Positions 52,537 through 61,983 are shown, counted from the first letter of the stretch. The stretch: DNA of 64,000 nucleotides from Litorivita pollutaquae (GCF_003205515.1 NZ_KZ826482.1:310001-374000), one strand, 5' to 3'. Translations and numbers: made by a program. The notes: generated by a model from the sequence alone, not told the origin.

Positions 52537-55434
52537 TCATGTCGTTTCTTCGTCGCGGGGGGGCCGCGCGGGCTCTTTTCCGCTCTGCCGGATGCGCGCC
52601 GGATCGACAGCCAATGCCGCGTCAATCACCGCCGCAGCAGCACCAGTCTGTTCGACCACCGCCGCGCTCAGCGTTGCGATATCGTCCTGTCCTGTTTCGC
52701 GCAAGAGCAAGGCACAGCCACCGCGCCCGATCGCCTCTGGATCAAAGCGGCCCTCGGTCAGCAATTTAGACACCACCCGCACGGTCCAGCACAAGCGATA
52801 GCTTTTCTCCAAATCCGCGCGCGCGGCGGCATCAATCCATCCGGTTGCCTCGGCCGCCGCCAATCCAGAAAACACATCGCGGGCCGGATCCCCGGCCATC
52901 AACAAAGCGGCCTGCGCGAAGAGTTCAATATCTTGTATGCGTCCGGCGCCGATTTTCACATCCCATGCGTCTGCCTGTCCCTTCGCGGCGGCAATACGTG
53001 CCCGCATCGCGGCCAGTTCATGCAAGACCTCCGCCGCCGCGCCTTTATGCGCGATGAGACAGGCGCGGAAGGCTTCGATATCCGCGCCAAGCGCCGCTGC
53101 ACCACCGCCGACGCCGGCCACGACCCGCGCCCGCGTCAAGGCCAAATGCTCCCATGTCCATGCCTCGCCCTCTTGGTAGTTCTGGAAGCTTTGCCAAGAG
53201 GTTGCCACCGGACCTTGGGTGCCGGACGGGCGCAAGCGCATATCTATCTCGTAAAGCCGCCCACCGGCCATCTGCGCGCTGACTGCGGTGATCAGAGCCT
53301 GCGTCAGCCGGGCATAATAGGGGCGCGCGGACAACGGTTTTCGCCCCTGTGATGCCTCAACCCCATCTGCATCATAGATCACGATCACGTCGAGGTCAGA
53401 GCCGGAATTAAGCCGCCCTGCGCCCATCGACCCCATTGCCAAAACACAAGCCCCGCGCCCGGGCGGCACGCCATGTTTGCGGGCAAATTCCGCAGCCACA
53501 TGAGGAAACAGGGCTTTGAGCGCTGTGGCGGCCAGTTCAGCGTAATGCTCGGAGGCCTGCGCCGCATCGGTCAACCCGCGCAGCAAATGCACCCCGATGC
53601 CGAAATGCCATTCCTTTGCCCACCGACGGGCGGTGTCGAGCTTGGCCTCGTAATCTTGTTCAACATCCAACGTGGCAGTCAACTGCGCTTCAAGCACCTC
53701 GGCGCCGGGCCATGGCGCGAAGAAATCGCCGCCGATCACCGCGTCGAACACCCCTGAATTGCGCGACAAATAGCGCGCCAATTCCGGCGCTGTGCCTGCA
53801 ATATCCGCGATTAGGTCAATCAGTTGCGGATTGGCCTTGAAGAGGGAAAACAATTGCACCCCTGCCGGAAGGCCGGCCAGAAACCCGTCAAAGGCGTCCA
53901 GGGCCTCAAGCGGGCGCGCCGCGCGGGCGAGGCAGGCAAGAATTTGCGGCGACAGCTCGTCGAAAATCTCCTGCGCGCGCGCCGAGCGCAACGCCGGATA
54001 ACTGCGCCAACGGGCGATCACTTCAGGATCAAATGCCGGCATCGCGCGACGCTCGCCCTCCTCGCGCCCCACCGCCGCTGCAGACCCGTTACCCGTCACG
54101 CTTTCCTGGGTAAAAAACTGCTCGGCAATCTCATGCACCGCGCCGAGGCGCTCGGTCAATTCGACCTTAAGCCCCGCCAGATCGCGCCCCATGAACGCCG
54201 CAATCCGCGCCAACCCGTCTTCGGTTGGCGGCAAGGTGTGGGTTTGCGCATCATTGACCATTTGCAACCGATGCTCGACCTCGCGGTGCCAACGATAATG
54301 TGCGGCCAAGGTATCGGCCACATCCTGCGGCACCCACCCCTTGCCCGCCAAGGCGTGCAAGGACGGCACAGTGCGCCGGTCGCGCAGATCCGGATCGCGC
54401 CCGCCGGCAATCAATTGCCGCGTTTGGGTGAAAAATTCGATCTCGCGAATGCCGCCGCGCCCCAATTTCATATCATGCCCTAAAAGGGTAATCGCGCCGC
54501 CGGTGCCTTTGTGTTCGCGGATCGCAAGGCGCATATCATGGGCGTCCTGAATCGCGGCGAAATCCAGATGCCGCCGCCAGACAAAGGGGCTGATCGTGTG
54601 CAAAAACTGCTCTCCGGCGGCGATATCTCCGGCGCAGGCACGGGCCTTGATATAGGCGGCGCGCTCCCACGTGCGACCAAGGCTCTCGTAATACCGTTCG
54701 GCCGCCTCCATCGACATGCACACCGGTGTCACCGATGGATCAGGGCGCAACCGCAAATCGGTGCGGAACACATACCCTTCGGCGGTGATTTCGCTGAGCG
54801 TGGCGGCCATTTTACGGGTGGCACGGATCAGCGAGGCCCGCGCCTCATGGTAATCATCGGGCGCATACCGGCTTTCGTCAAACAGGCAAATGAGGTCCAC
54901 ATCGGAAGAGTAGTTCAACTCTCCTGCGCCCATTTTTCCCATCGCCAGTAGTGTGATGCCGCCTGCGGTGGCGATATCATCTTCGGTTGCACCGGGCAAT
55001 TTTCCGCGCTTGATCTCTGCGCCAACGGCGGATTTGATCGCCAGATCGGCGGCCAATCCGGCAAAATCGGTCAACGCGCCGGTGACTTCTTCGAGACACC
55101 AGACCCCGCCGAGATCCGCCAGTCCGGTCAACAGCGCCGCGCGACGTTTGGCTTGTCGCAGCGCATTGGGCAACTGCGCCGCATCGACGCCGCGCAGGGC
55201 CTCCGCCTGCGCCGCAAGCGCCGCCTCCGGGGCCTCCAACGCGGCGGCGATCCAATCGCGTTCACGTGCCATCAACCCCAAGAGATAGGGCGAACAGCCC
55301 CCCGCGCCGGTGATCAATTCGGCAACGGCACCAGAGAATTCGGGAAACAGCGCCCGCGCTTCTGCGCCGCGCGCAGGGTCAAAGGCATGGGGGCTGCGCG
55401 TGATGCGGGCGGCAAAGGAATTTGGCTCTGTCAT
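52537..55434 (-). CDS. glnE: Bifunctional glutamine-synthetase adenylyltransferase/deadenylase
   Basis: Controls glutamine synthetase by attaching or removing AMP, in response to the PII protein. It has 965 residues with two nucleotidyltransferase domains: the N-terminal deadenylase with GKMGAGELNYSSDVDLICLFD (residues about 165-185), and the C-terminal adenylylase with MGSMGAGRLNSGSDLDVIVIYD. RDWERAAYIKARACAG-like and LRLRPSGTQGPVA blocks are also present. Full length. A 15-base minisatellite lies just upstream in the shared promoter region with the YbaK-type gene. Confidence 0.95.
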   Translation of the reverse strand: MTEPNSFAARITRSPHAFDPARGAEARALFPEFSGAVAELITGAGGCSPYLLGLMARERDWIAAALEAPEAALAAQAEALRGVDAAQLPNALRQAKRRAALLTGLADLGGVWCLEEVTGALTDFAGLAADLAIKSAVGAEIKRGKLPGATEDDIATAGGITLLAMGKMGAGELNYSSDVDLICLFDESRYAPDDYHEARASLIRATRKMAATLSEITAEGYVFRTDLRLRPDPSVTPVCMSMEAAERYYESLGRTWERAAYIKARACAGDIAAGEQFLHTISPFVWRRHLDFAAIQDAHDMRLAIREHKGTGGAITLLGHDMKLGRGGIREIEFFTQTRQLIAGGRDPDLRDRRTVPSLHALAGKGWVPQDVADTLAAHYRWHREVEHRLQMVNDAQTHTLPPTEDGLARIAAFMGRDLAGLKVELTERLGAVHEIAEQFFTQESVTGNGSAAAVGREEGERRAMPAFDPEVIARWRSYPALRSARAQEIFDELSPQILACLARAARPLEALDAFDGFLAGLPAGVQLFSLFKANPQLIDLIADIAGTAPELARYLSRNSGVFDAVIGGDFFAPWPGAEVLEAQLTATLDVEQDYEAKLDTARRWAKEWHFGIGVHLLRGLTDAAQASEHYAELAATALKALFPHVAAEFARKHGVPPGRGACVLAMGSMGAGRLNSGSDLDVIVIYDADGVEASQGRKPLSARPYYARLTQALITAVSAQMAGGRLYEIDMRLRPSGTQGPVATSWQSFQNYQEGEAWTWEHLALTRARVVAGVGGGAAALGADIEAFRACLIAHKGAAAEVLHELAAMRARIAAAKGQADAWDVKIGAGRIQDIELFAQAALLMAGDPARDVFSGLAAAEATGWIDAAARADLEKSYRLCWTVRVVSKLLTEGRFDPEAIGRGGCALLLRETGQDDIATLSAAVVEQTGAAAAVIDAALAVDPARIRQSGKEPARPPRDEETT

Positions 55435-55477
55435 GCGGGCAAAATGCGCCTCTGTGTCAGGCTGGTCAAGCGGACTT

Positions 55478-55552
55478 GCAACGGGAATACTGGCAACGGG
55501 AATACTGGCAACGCGAATACTGGCAACGCGAATACTGGCAACGCGAATACTG
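55478..55552. repeat. Five copies of a 15-base tandem repeat
   Basis: GCAACGSGAATACTG repeats five times without gaps (two copies with GGG, three with GCG). It lies between the divergent glnE and YbaK-type genes. Because 15 is a multiple of 3, the run is open in all frames and would read QREYW in the frame of the downstream gene. Confidence 0.95.
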
Positions 55553-55580
55553 GGCGCAACACGGCACAGGGAGAGAACAG

Positions 55581-56048
55581 ATGAGCAAAAGTTTGAAACG
55601 GGTGCGCGCCGCGCTGGAACAGGCGGGCGTCGCGGTCGACATCCGCGAGGTCGGGGTGGCCCGCACGGCGGCAGAGGCCGCGGATGCGGCGGGCTGCGAC
55701 ATCGATGCCATCGCCAAATCCATCATCTTTCGCGGCGAAGACAGCGGTGCGGCGCTTCTGTTCATCACGGCGGGTGGCAACCGCGTCGATGCCGCCAAGG
55801 CCAGCCATTTGGCAGGCGAAGCTTTGGGCAAGGCCGACGCGGGATTGATCCGCGCGCAAACCGGATTTGCCATCGGCGGTGTCGCGCCGGTTGGCCATTT
55901 GACACCGCCGCGCGCATTTCTTGACCCACGGTTGATGGATTTTGCCGAAATTTGGGCCGCTGCGGGCACGCCGCGCCATATCTTCGCCCTCGCCCCGCAA
56001 GAGGTTTTGCGATTGTCCGGCGCACAATTATTTGATTTTATTCAATAA
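55581..56048 (+). CDS. YbaK/EbsC family aminoacyl-tRNA deacylase
   Basis: Trans-editing enzyme removing wrongly attached amino acids from tRNA, 155 residues. Family blocks are DIDAIAKSIIFRG, ALLFITAGGNRVDAAKASHL, and TGFAIGGVAPVGHLTPPRAFLDPRLMDF. The ATG at 55581 has GGGAGAG upstream. The frame remains open 5' through the tandem repeat, so an N-terminal extension with QREYW units is possible but has no ribosome site. Confidence 0.9.
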   Translation: MSKSLKRVRAALEQAGVAVDIREVGVARTAAEAADAAGCDIDAIAKSIIFRGEDSGAALLFITAGGNRVDAAKASHLAGEALGKADAGLIRAQTGFAIGGVAPVGHLTPPRAFLDPRLMDFAEIWAAAGTPRHIFALAPQEVLRLSGAQLFDFIQ

Positions 56049-56179
56049 TACAAGGTAATGTAAAAAACATTCACATACCCTCTTGGCAAATCACGCCCAA
56101 AGACCCATCTTATCAATGTGAAAGATATAAACATTACCCAAGGGGCCAAACAAACAGCCCCCAAATACCGGAGACAAAC

Positions 56180-56626
56180 ATGACCCTCGCCGCCCAAACC
56201 ACCCACACCACAGCACAGCCCATGAGTTGGCTCGCGCGCAGCGAGGCATGGCTTGACAGCAAAGGCAAAGGCGCGTGGATCGCCGCCATGGTGCTCGGCT
56301 TTATTTTTGCTTGGCCCGTCGGCCTTGCCCTTCTGGCCTATATGATATGGAGTAAAAAAATGTTTTCGAAAAACTGCACCCGCCGCACCCGCTCTACCCA
56401 TCATGGCATGTCGGCGTTGAAGCCTTCGGGCAACTCGGCCTTTGATGCCTACAAAACGGAAACCCTGCGCCGTCTCGAGGACGAGCAAGAGCAGTTCGAA
56501 GCCTTCTTGCAACGCCTGCGCGAGGCCAAGGATAAATCCGAATTTGACGCCTTTATGGAAGACCGTGCCGAACGGGCCGCCGCCCCCGCGCAAGCCGATC
56601 CCGAGGCCGATCACCCCAAGGCCTAA
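56180..56626 (+). CDS. DUF2852-type membrane protein
   Basis: 148 residues. One hydrophobic segment (WIAAMVLGFIFAWPVGLALLAYMIW, residues about 33-57) is followed by a charged, helical C-terminal part with LRRLEDEQEQFEAFLQRLREAKDKSEFDAFMEDRA, a likely coiled coil. This layout matches DUF2852 of alphaproteobacteria. GGAG lies 6 bases before the ATG. Function unknown. Confidence 0.85.
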   Translation: MTLAAQTTHTTAQPMSWLARSEAWLDSKGKGAWIAAMVLGFIFAWPVGLALLAYMIWSKKMFSKNCTRRTRSTHHGMSALKPSGNSAFDAYKTETLRRLEDEQEQFEAFLQRLREAKDKSEFDAFMEDRAERAAAPAQADPEADHPKA

Positions 56627-56761
56627 CCTCTAAAGGACGGACCTCCCAAGCGGCCCGTCTTTGCCCCGCCCGCGTGTAACAATATGCGGGCGGGGATTTA
56701 TTTGCTTTACTGCGGTGGGGAGACCCCTGCCCCCGCGATTCCCCCTTTCAGGAGCCCCAAG

Positions 56762-57217
56762 ATGCCCCATGCCGACGATCCGCGTTTTCTACCTGACCCC
56801 GACACCCAGCCGGAGTTTTACGCCGATGTGGCGACTAAACGTTTGTTGGCGTTCTTGGTGGACGTGGTTTTGATCGCGCTGTTGACCTTGATCGCCATTG
56901 TTCTTTCGCTGTTTATCCTAAGCTTTTTCGCGCCGCTGCTCTATGCGGTCATCAGCTTTGTCTATCGCACCATGAGCCTTGCCAACCGCTCTGCCACGCC
57001 CGGCATGCGGTTGATGGCCATCGAGATGCGCACGTTGAACGGCGCACCGCTGAGCCTGCCGATGGCCGCCGCACATACGCTTGGCACGACGATGTCCTTT
57101 GCCGTTTTTCCCGTGCAAATCGCCTCTGTGGTGATGATGTTGATGACGCCGCGCGGACAGGGATTGACCGACCATGTGATCGGCACCGTGGCATTGAACA
57201 AGCGCGCCGGATATTGA
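56762..57217 (+). CDS. RDD-family membrane protein
   Basis: 151 residues with three hydrophobic segments. The RDD hallmark is modified (KRLLAFLVDVVLIALLTL) but the second element SATPGMRLMAIEMRTLNGAPLS and the C-terminal QGLTDHVIGTVAL are typical. The ATG at 56762 has AGGAG upstream. Some RDD proteins act in Na+/H+ exchange, but most are uncharacterised. It follows the DUF2852 gene after 135 bases. Confidence 0.88.
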   Translation: MPHADDPRFLPDPDTQPEFYADVATKRLLAFLVDVVLIALLTLIAIVLSLFILSFFAPLLYAVISFVYRTMSLANRSATPGMRLMAIEMRTLNGAPLSLPMAAAHTLGTTMSFAVFPVQIASVVMMLMTPRGQGLTDHVIGTVALNKRAGY

Positions 57218-57600
57218 CCCGAAGGACGGCGGCGCACGCCCGCCGCCGCCCTCTGTTGCAAGACGCGGCCCGAACCCTGACGACCCTTCGACCGAACATG
57301 GCAGCGGTGAAACATCTAGATTTTGGGCAAGAGCACAGCAAGGCCACCGCCAATGCGGAGCGCACAAGACCCGCGCCGCAAAACCAAACGCGCCACCGCC
57401 AAGCCACAAATTGCCAGACGACAACAAGATGTCTCAAAGGGATTCGCAGCGGTCAGAATCATATCACGCCCCTGCCACACCGCAGCCGCAGTCATGTTTT
57501 TATGTAGTTCACGTGACAATTAACCGAATTTTAAACAAGGGTTGGCGCTATGAGAGATCATTGTTATCTTTTTATGTGAATCCTGCGTAACGGAGTTTCG
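57218..57600. other. Intergenic region before bpt
   Basis: 383 bases with no supported gene. A GC-rich stem (GGCGGCG with CGCCGCC near 57226-57251) may end the RDD transcript. The last 80 bases are AT-rich and probably hold the bpt promoter. Confidence 0.45.
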
Positions 57601-58434
57601 ATGCGCCATACTCTGCCTCTTGCGCCACAATTTTATGTGACGGCCCCGCAACCCTGCCCCTATCTTGAGGGCCGGATGGAGCGGAAGTTGTTCACTTCCC
57701 TGCAAGGCGACAGCGCCGAGAAGCTGAACGACTCTCTGTCGCATCAAGGCTTCCGGCGCAGTCAGAACGTGCTCTATCGCCCCTCCTGCACCGATTGCGC
57801 GGCCTGCCTCTCGGCGCGCATTGATGTGTCAACCTTCAAGCTGACCAAAAGCCAGAAGCGGATTTTGAAGCGCAATGCGCATTTGACCCGCCGCGCCACG
57901 TCGCCTTGGGCCACCGAAGAACAATACGAACTGTTCCGCCGCTATCTGGAAACCCGTCACGCCGATGGTGGGATGGCCGATATGGATGTGTTCGAATTTG
58001 CTGCGATGATCGAAGAAACGCCGATCCGCACCCGCGTCATTGAATACACCGATCGCAAGACCGAGGAATTGGTCGGCAGTTGCCTGACCGATGTGCTCTC
58101 TGACGGGTTGAGCATGGTTTACAGCTTTTATACCCCTGATCGCCCGCAAGACAGCCTTGGCACTCATGTGATCCTCGACCATATCCAGATCGCACAGGAT
58201 GCGGGCCTGCCCTATGTCTACCTCGGCTACTGGGTGCCCGGCAGCGACAAAATGGGGTATAAAGCGCGGTTTTCCGGGCTCGAGGTCTATTCGGGCGGGA
58301 CGTGGCAACCAGTGGCCAACCCCGATGACTATGAGGCACCGGCGCATCCCTTGTCGAACGATCCGATTTCCGAGCAGGTCGCCAATATTGCCCTGCCGGA
58401 CCTCAGCCCCAAGCGCAGCAGCGAGCGCGGCTAA
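57601..58434 (+). CDS. bpt: Aspartate/glutamate leucyltransferase (Bpt)
   Basis: Adds leucine from Leu-tRNA to N-terminal Asp or Glu, marking proteins for ClpAP degradation in the N-end rule pathway. It has 277 residues. Family motifs are [43 protein letters not shown] (cysteine cluster), [21 protein letters not shown] and [25 protein letters not shown]. It has its own promoter region and no operon partner. Confidence 0.94.
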   Translation: MRHTLPLAPQFYVTAPQPCPYLEGRMERKLFTSLQGDSAEKLNDSLSHQGFRRSQNVLYRPSCTDCAACLSARIDVSTFKLTKSQKRILKRNAHLTRRATSPWATEEQYELFRRYLETRHADGGMADMDVFEFAAMIEETPIRTRVIEYTDRKTEELVGSCLTDVLSDGLSMVYSFYTPDRPQDSLGTHVILDHIQIAQDAGLPYVYLGYWVPGSDKMGYKARFSGLEVYSGGTWQPVANPDDYEAPAHPLSNDPISEQVANIALPDLSPKRSSERG

Positions 58435-58818
58435 CCGACGCTCTCTTACGGCACCGGATTTGCGCCTCCCATAGCGGGGCTTTTCCATTCCGTCACCGGC
58501 AAAACAAATAGGGATGCCGCGCAACCGGCGCGGCCGTTTTCACACCATATCCTGCCGCGATCCGTCCGGCACAAACATCAGCATGGCCATGGGCGTCACC
58601 TGCCCTCCCCCGCAGGCGGTAAACGCTAGGAGGCACGCACCAACACAAGCCGCGATCGGGACGACTTTGTTATGCCGCGATGGGGCCTTGGCCGCGCCGC
58701 TGGCGAAACGTCCGCATTTCGGCTGTGATATTTGTTAAAATTCCGGCGAATACGCAGATGGCGCAATAAAATTACCGAAAAATAGCGCCTCAAGATAGAT
58801 TCTTGGCGCAAAACGCGG
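58435..58818. other. Intergenic region between bpt and the ilv leader
   Basis: No supported gene. Open frames here lack ribosome sites. The sequence becomes AT-rich from about 58730 toward the ilv promoter. Confidence 0.45.
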
Positions 58819-58847
58819 TTGACGCCCTTATGCCAGCCCCATAATGT
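58819..58847 (+). promoter_or_regulatory. Sigma-70-type promoter of the ilv leader
   Basis: TTGACG (58819-58824), a 17-base spacer, and TAATGT (58842-58847) match the housekeeping consensus well. Transcription would begin near 58854, about 22 bases before the leader peptide ATG. Confidence 0.75.
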
Positions 58848-58876
58848 CACAAACGCAATCAAAGGAGTCCCCGATT

Positions 58877-58924
58877 ATGGGCACACTCGTCGTAAATGTA
58901 GGATTTTGGCGCATGGGCCGGTAA
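58877..58924 (+). CDS. Leader peptide controlling ilvI-ilvH, 15 residues
   Basis: MGTLVVNVGFWRMGR, with AAAGGAG 9 bases before the ATG. Leu-Val-Val then a further Val are the branched-chain codons expected to stall ribosomes when leucine or valine is scarce. The 3' end of the frame lies in the first arm of an antiterminator stem. Position and content fit a classical attenuator, though the number of control codons is modest. Confidence 0.75.
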   Translation: MGTLVVNVGFWRMGR

Positions 58925-58951
58925 CGGCACCCATCAGGGAACCCCATGCGC
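58909..58951 (+). promoter_or_regulatory. Antiterminator stem of the ilv attenuator
   Basis: GCGCATGGG (58909-58917) pairs perfectly with CCCATGCGC (58943-58951). The second arm shares two bases with the terminator stem, and a competing hairpin (ATGGGCCG with CGGCACCCAT) can form inside. The alternatives are mutually exclusive. Confidence 0.65.
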
Positions 58952-58976
58952 CCCCGCCAAAACGGGGGCTTTTTTT
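58950..58976 (+). terminator. Attenuator terminator before ilvI
   Basis: GCCCCCG / CGGGGGC stem with a 6-base loop, followed by seven T. It stands 43 bases before the ilvI start, so transcription must pass it to express the enzyme. Confidence 0.9.
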
Positions 58977-59018
58977 ATTGCAGATCGAACAAGATACGTC
59001 AGTCACGGAGCAAACAAG

Positions 59019-60773
59019 ATGACACGTCAGATGACCGGAGCAAAAATCGTGGTGCAAGCGCTCAAGGACCAGGGCGTTGAAGTCGTCTTTGGCTATCCTG
59101 GCGGCGCGGTACTACCGATATATGACGAGATCTTTCAACAAAACGCCATTCGGCACATCCTTGTGCGCCATGAGCAAGCCGCGATCCACGCCGCCGAAGG
59201 CTATGCCCGTTCGACCGGCAAACCCGGTGTGGCGCTTGTGACCTCCGGCCCCGGCGCGACCAATGCCGTGACCGGATTGACCGATGCGCTGCTCGACAGC
59301 ATCCCGATCATCGTGTTCTCGGGTCAGGTTCCGACATTCATGATCGGCAATGACGCCTTTCAAGAGGCCGATACCGTCGGCATCACCCGCCCCTGCACCA
59401 AGCACAATTGGTTGGTGCGCGAAACCGATGCGCTGTCTTCGACCATCCACGAGGCCTTTCACGTTGCCACATCGGGCCGCCCCGGTCCGGTGCTCATCGA
59501 CGTGCCAAAAGACGTGCAATTCGCCAATGGCACCTACGAGGCTCCGACCAAAACCCGCACCTCGCATTACCAACCGCAAGTCAAAGGCGACATGGATGAG
59601 ATCACCAAATTGGTCGATGCTTTGGAACGCGCCAAACGCCCGATTTTCTATACTGGCGGCGGGGTGATCAACTCCGGCTCGGCCGCCTGCCAACTTTTGC
59701 GCGAATTGGTCGATGCCACCGGCGCGCCGATCACCTCGACGTTGATGGGGCTTGGCGCCTATCCGGCGAATGGCAAAGGCTGGCTCGGGATGCTCGGCAT
59801 GCACGGCCTCTATGAGGCCAACATGGCGATGCACGACTGTGATTTGATGATCAATATCGGCGCGCGGTTTGACGACCGCATCACCGGCACGATTGACCAT
59901 TTCAGCCCGAACTCCACCAAGGTTCATATCGATATTGACCCCTCGTCGATCAACAAGGTGATCCGCGCCGATATTCCGATCGTCGGCGACGTCGGCCATG
60001 TTCTCGAAGATGTTTTGAAAGTGTGGAAAGCCCGCGGGCGTAAAACAAATACCGAAGCCATGGCGAAATGGTGGAAGAAAATCGAGGAATGGAAAACCCG
60101 CGATTGCCTGTCCTACAAACAGACCGGCAAGATCATCAAGCCGCAGTATGCGCTTGAACGGCTTGAGGCGCTGACCAAGGATCACGACCGTTACATCACC
60201 ACCGAAGTCGGCCAACACCAAATGTGGGCGGCGCAGTTCTTGGGCTTTAACGATCCGCATCGTTGGATGACCTCGGGCGGTCTGGGCACGATGGGGTACG
60301 GGTTCCCCGCATCCATCGGCGTGCAACTGGCCCATCCCGAAAGCCTTGTGATCAACGTCGCAGGCGAAGCCTCGTGGCTGATGAACATGCAAGAAATGGG
60401 TACGGCAATCCAGTTTGATTTGCCGGTGAAACAATTCATCTTGAACAACGAACGCCTTGGCATGGTGCGCCAATGGCAAGAATTGCTGCATGGCGAACGC
60501 TACAGCCATTCGTGGTCCGAAAGTTTGCCTGACTTCGTGAAATTGGCCGAAGCCTTTGGCGCCAAAGGCATCCGCTGTGACGATCCTGAAAAACTCGATG
60601 ACGCAATCATCGAGATGCTCGAATATGATGGGCCGGTGATCTTTGATTGCCTCGTTGAAAAGCATGAAAACTGCTTCCCGATGATTCCTTCGGGCGCCGC
60701 GCACAATGAAATGCTGATGGGCAATGATTCCACCGGTGATGCCATCGGCGCCAAGGGCGCAGTTCTGGTTTAA
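59019..60773 (+). CDS. ilvI: Acetolactate synthase large (catalytic) subunit
   Basis: First step of valine, leucine and isoleucine synthesis: joins pyruvate to pyruvate or 2-ketobutyrate with thiamine diphosphate, FAD and Mg. It has 584 residues. VFGYPGGAVLPIYDEI, the catalytic Glu in VRHEQAAIHAAEGYAR, GPGATNAVTG, and the ThDP motif GEASWLMNMQEMGTAIQFDLPVKQFILNN are present. In that last motif Glu-Ala-Ser replaces the more usual Gly-Asp-Gly-Ser, an odd change for a metal-binding site. It is controlled by the attenuator upstream and followed by the regulatory subunit after 66 bases. Confidence 0.95.
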   Translation: MTRQMTGAKIVVQALKDQGVEVVFGYPGGAVLPIYDEIFQQNAIRHILVRHEQAAIHAAEGYARSTGKPGVALVTSGPGATNAVTGLTDALLDSIPIIVFSGQVPTFMIGNDAFQEADTVGITRPCTKHNWLVRETDALSSTIHEAFHVATSGRPGPVLIDVPKDVQFANGTYEAPTKTRTSHYQPQVKGDMDEITKLVDALERAKRPIFYTGGGVINSGSAACQLLRELVDATGAPITSTLMGLGAYPANGKGWLGMLGMHGLYEANMAMHDCDLMINIGARFDDRITGTIDHFSPNSTKVHIDIDPSSINKVIRADIPIVGDVGHVLEDVLKVWKARGRKTNTEAMAKWWKKIEEWKTRDCLSYKQTGKIIKPQYALERLEALTKDHDRYITTEVGQHQMWAAQFLGFNDPHRWMTSGGLGTMGYGFPASIGVQLAHPESLVINVAGEASWLMNMQEMGTAIQFDLPVKQFILNNERLGMVRQWQELLHGERYSHSWSESLPDFVKLAEAFGAKGIRCDDPEKLDDAIIEMLEYDGPVIFDCLVEKHENCFPMIPSGAAHNEMLMGNDSTGDAIGAKGAVLV

Positions 60774-60839
60774 GCCTTGCCTTGCGCCCCCGAACGGGGG
60801 CCTTGGCGCTTGATCAACTACATTAAGGAAGGCACTTAA

Positions 60840-61400
60840 ATGTCTGCTCTAAAAATCAAAAAAGGCTCCAACAAACATTCAGCCTATAACCTGCGTCCGA
60901 ATTTCTCCGACGTCACCGAACGCCACACATTGGCGGTTCTGGTCGATAACGAAGCCGGCGTTCTGGCCCGCGTTATTGGTCTTTTCTCGGGGCGCGGCTA
61001 CAATATCGAAAGCCTGACCGTGGCCGAGGTGGATCACCTCGGGAAGCTGTCGCGGATCACCATCGTCACCACCGGCACGCCGCAGGTGATCGAGCAGATC
61101 AAAGCCCAACTGGGCCGTATCGTTCCCGTGCATGATGTGCATGATCTCACCGTCGAAGGCGCCTCGGTCGAGCGCGAATTGGCACTTTTCAAGGTCGCGG
61201 GCGAAGGCGACAAACGGGTCGAGGCGCTGCGGCTTGCGGATATCTTCCGCGCCAATGTGGTCGACAGCACGCTGGAGAGCTTTGTTTTTGAAATCACCGG
61301 CACGCCGGAGAAAATTGACGCCTTTGCCGATCTCATGCGTCCTTTGGGCCTCGAGGAAGTGGCGCGCACCGGCGTCGCGGCTCTGTCACGCGGCGTGTAA
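60840..61400 (+). CDS. ilvH: Acetolactate synthase small (regulatory) subunit
   Basis: ACT-domain protein of 186 residues that gives valine feedback sensitivity and raises activity of the large subunit. RHTLAVLVDNEAGVLARVIGLFSGRGYNIESLTVAEVD is the ACT domain; the C-terminal half has VERELALFKVAGEG and the FRANVVDSTLESFVFEITGTPEKIDAF block. AAGGAAG precedes the ATG. A small GC hairpin (60786-60801) without a T-run lies between the two genes. Confidence 0.95.
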   Translation: MSALKIKKGSNKHSAYNLRPNFSDVTERHTLAVLVDNEAGVLARVIGLFSGRGYNIESLTVAEVDHLGKLSRITIVTTGTPQVIEQIKAQLGRIVPVHDVHDLTVEGASVERELALFKVAGEGDKRVEALRLADIFRANVVDSTLESFVFEITGTPEKIDAFADLMRPLGLEEVARTGVAALSRGV

Positions 61401-61468
61401 CGCAGCCCGGCACGGGGGCCGCCAACATGCTGCATAGCATCCTCTAAAATCAGGGGTCACAAAACACA

Positions 61469-61504
61469 AAAAGGGGCGCCGGGAGAACACGGCGCCCCTT
61501 TTCC
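61469..61504. terminator. Intrinsic terminator after ilvH
   Basis: AAAAGGGGCGCCG / CGGCGCCCCTTTT form a perfect 13-base stem with an 8-base loop and a T-run. It probably works in both directions, ending the convergent 61624 gene as well. Confidence 0.93.
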
Positions 61505-61623
61505 TTGGGACGGCGCGCAAGTGAGGGAACCTGCACACCAGGGAGCATCAAGCCGGAGGCCGTGGGGCCATCTGGCAGTAGTGCCGGCGCGGCGCGAGGG
61601 AGCGCGCGGGCCCTTGGGGGACG

Positions 61624-61983
61624 TTAATGCGCCGCAGATGCAACGCGATTGCGCCGCGCCATCGCACCGCCACCCGCCGGCCGGAACGGCACAACATTGC
61701 CTTCGGAGGCGGGCGCAGGCGCCGCTGTCTTGCCAGCCAGCTCGGCGGCGAGGGTCGGATATTGCCCTTCGGCGATCAAACGCGGATTGCGCGCGATCCG
61801 CGTGGCTTCGGCGGTGTCGATCTCGAATTGAACCAAATCGCCAGCATCCAAAGAGCAGCCGTCAAAGCAGCTTTGCGCATCGGTTTCCTGACCCGCATTA
61901 TAGAATGCAAGGTCGCCATGATCCTCGCACCAGATCACTGCTTTTTGGTCTTGGGTATCGCTCCAAAGAACTACGCCGAACAT
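61624..61983 (-). CDS. Small protein of unknown function
   Basis: 119 residues, soluble. The N-terminal part FGVVLWSDTQDQKAVIWCEDHGDLAFY and SLDAGDLVQFEID suggest a small beta fold reminiscent of cold-shock-like domains, but the RNA-binding aromatic motifs are not evident. The C-terminal 40 residues are Ala/Pro/Arg-rich and probably disordered. GAGGGG stands 8 bases before the ATG. It is divergent from the XRE regulator. Confidence 0.75.
   Translation of the reverse strand: MFGVVLWSDTQDQKAVIWCEDHGDLAFYNAGQETDAQSCFDGCSLDAGDLVQFEIDTAEATRIARNPRLIAEGQYPTLAAELAGKTAAPAPASEGNVVPFRPAGGGAMARRNRVASAAH

Noticed and set aside
59112-60704. 530-codon open frame on the minus strand of ilvI
   Set aside because: It is the antisense shadow of a highly conserved gene, with His/Arg/Gly-rich text and no ribosome site or similarity.
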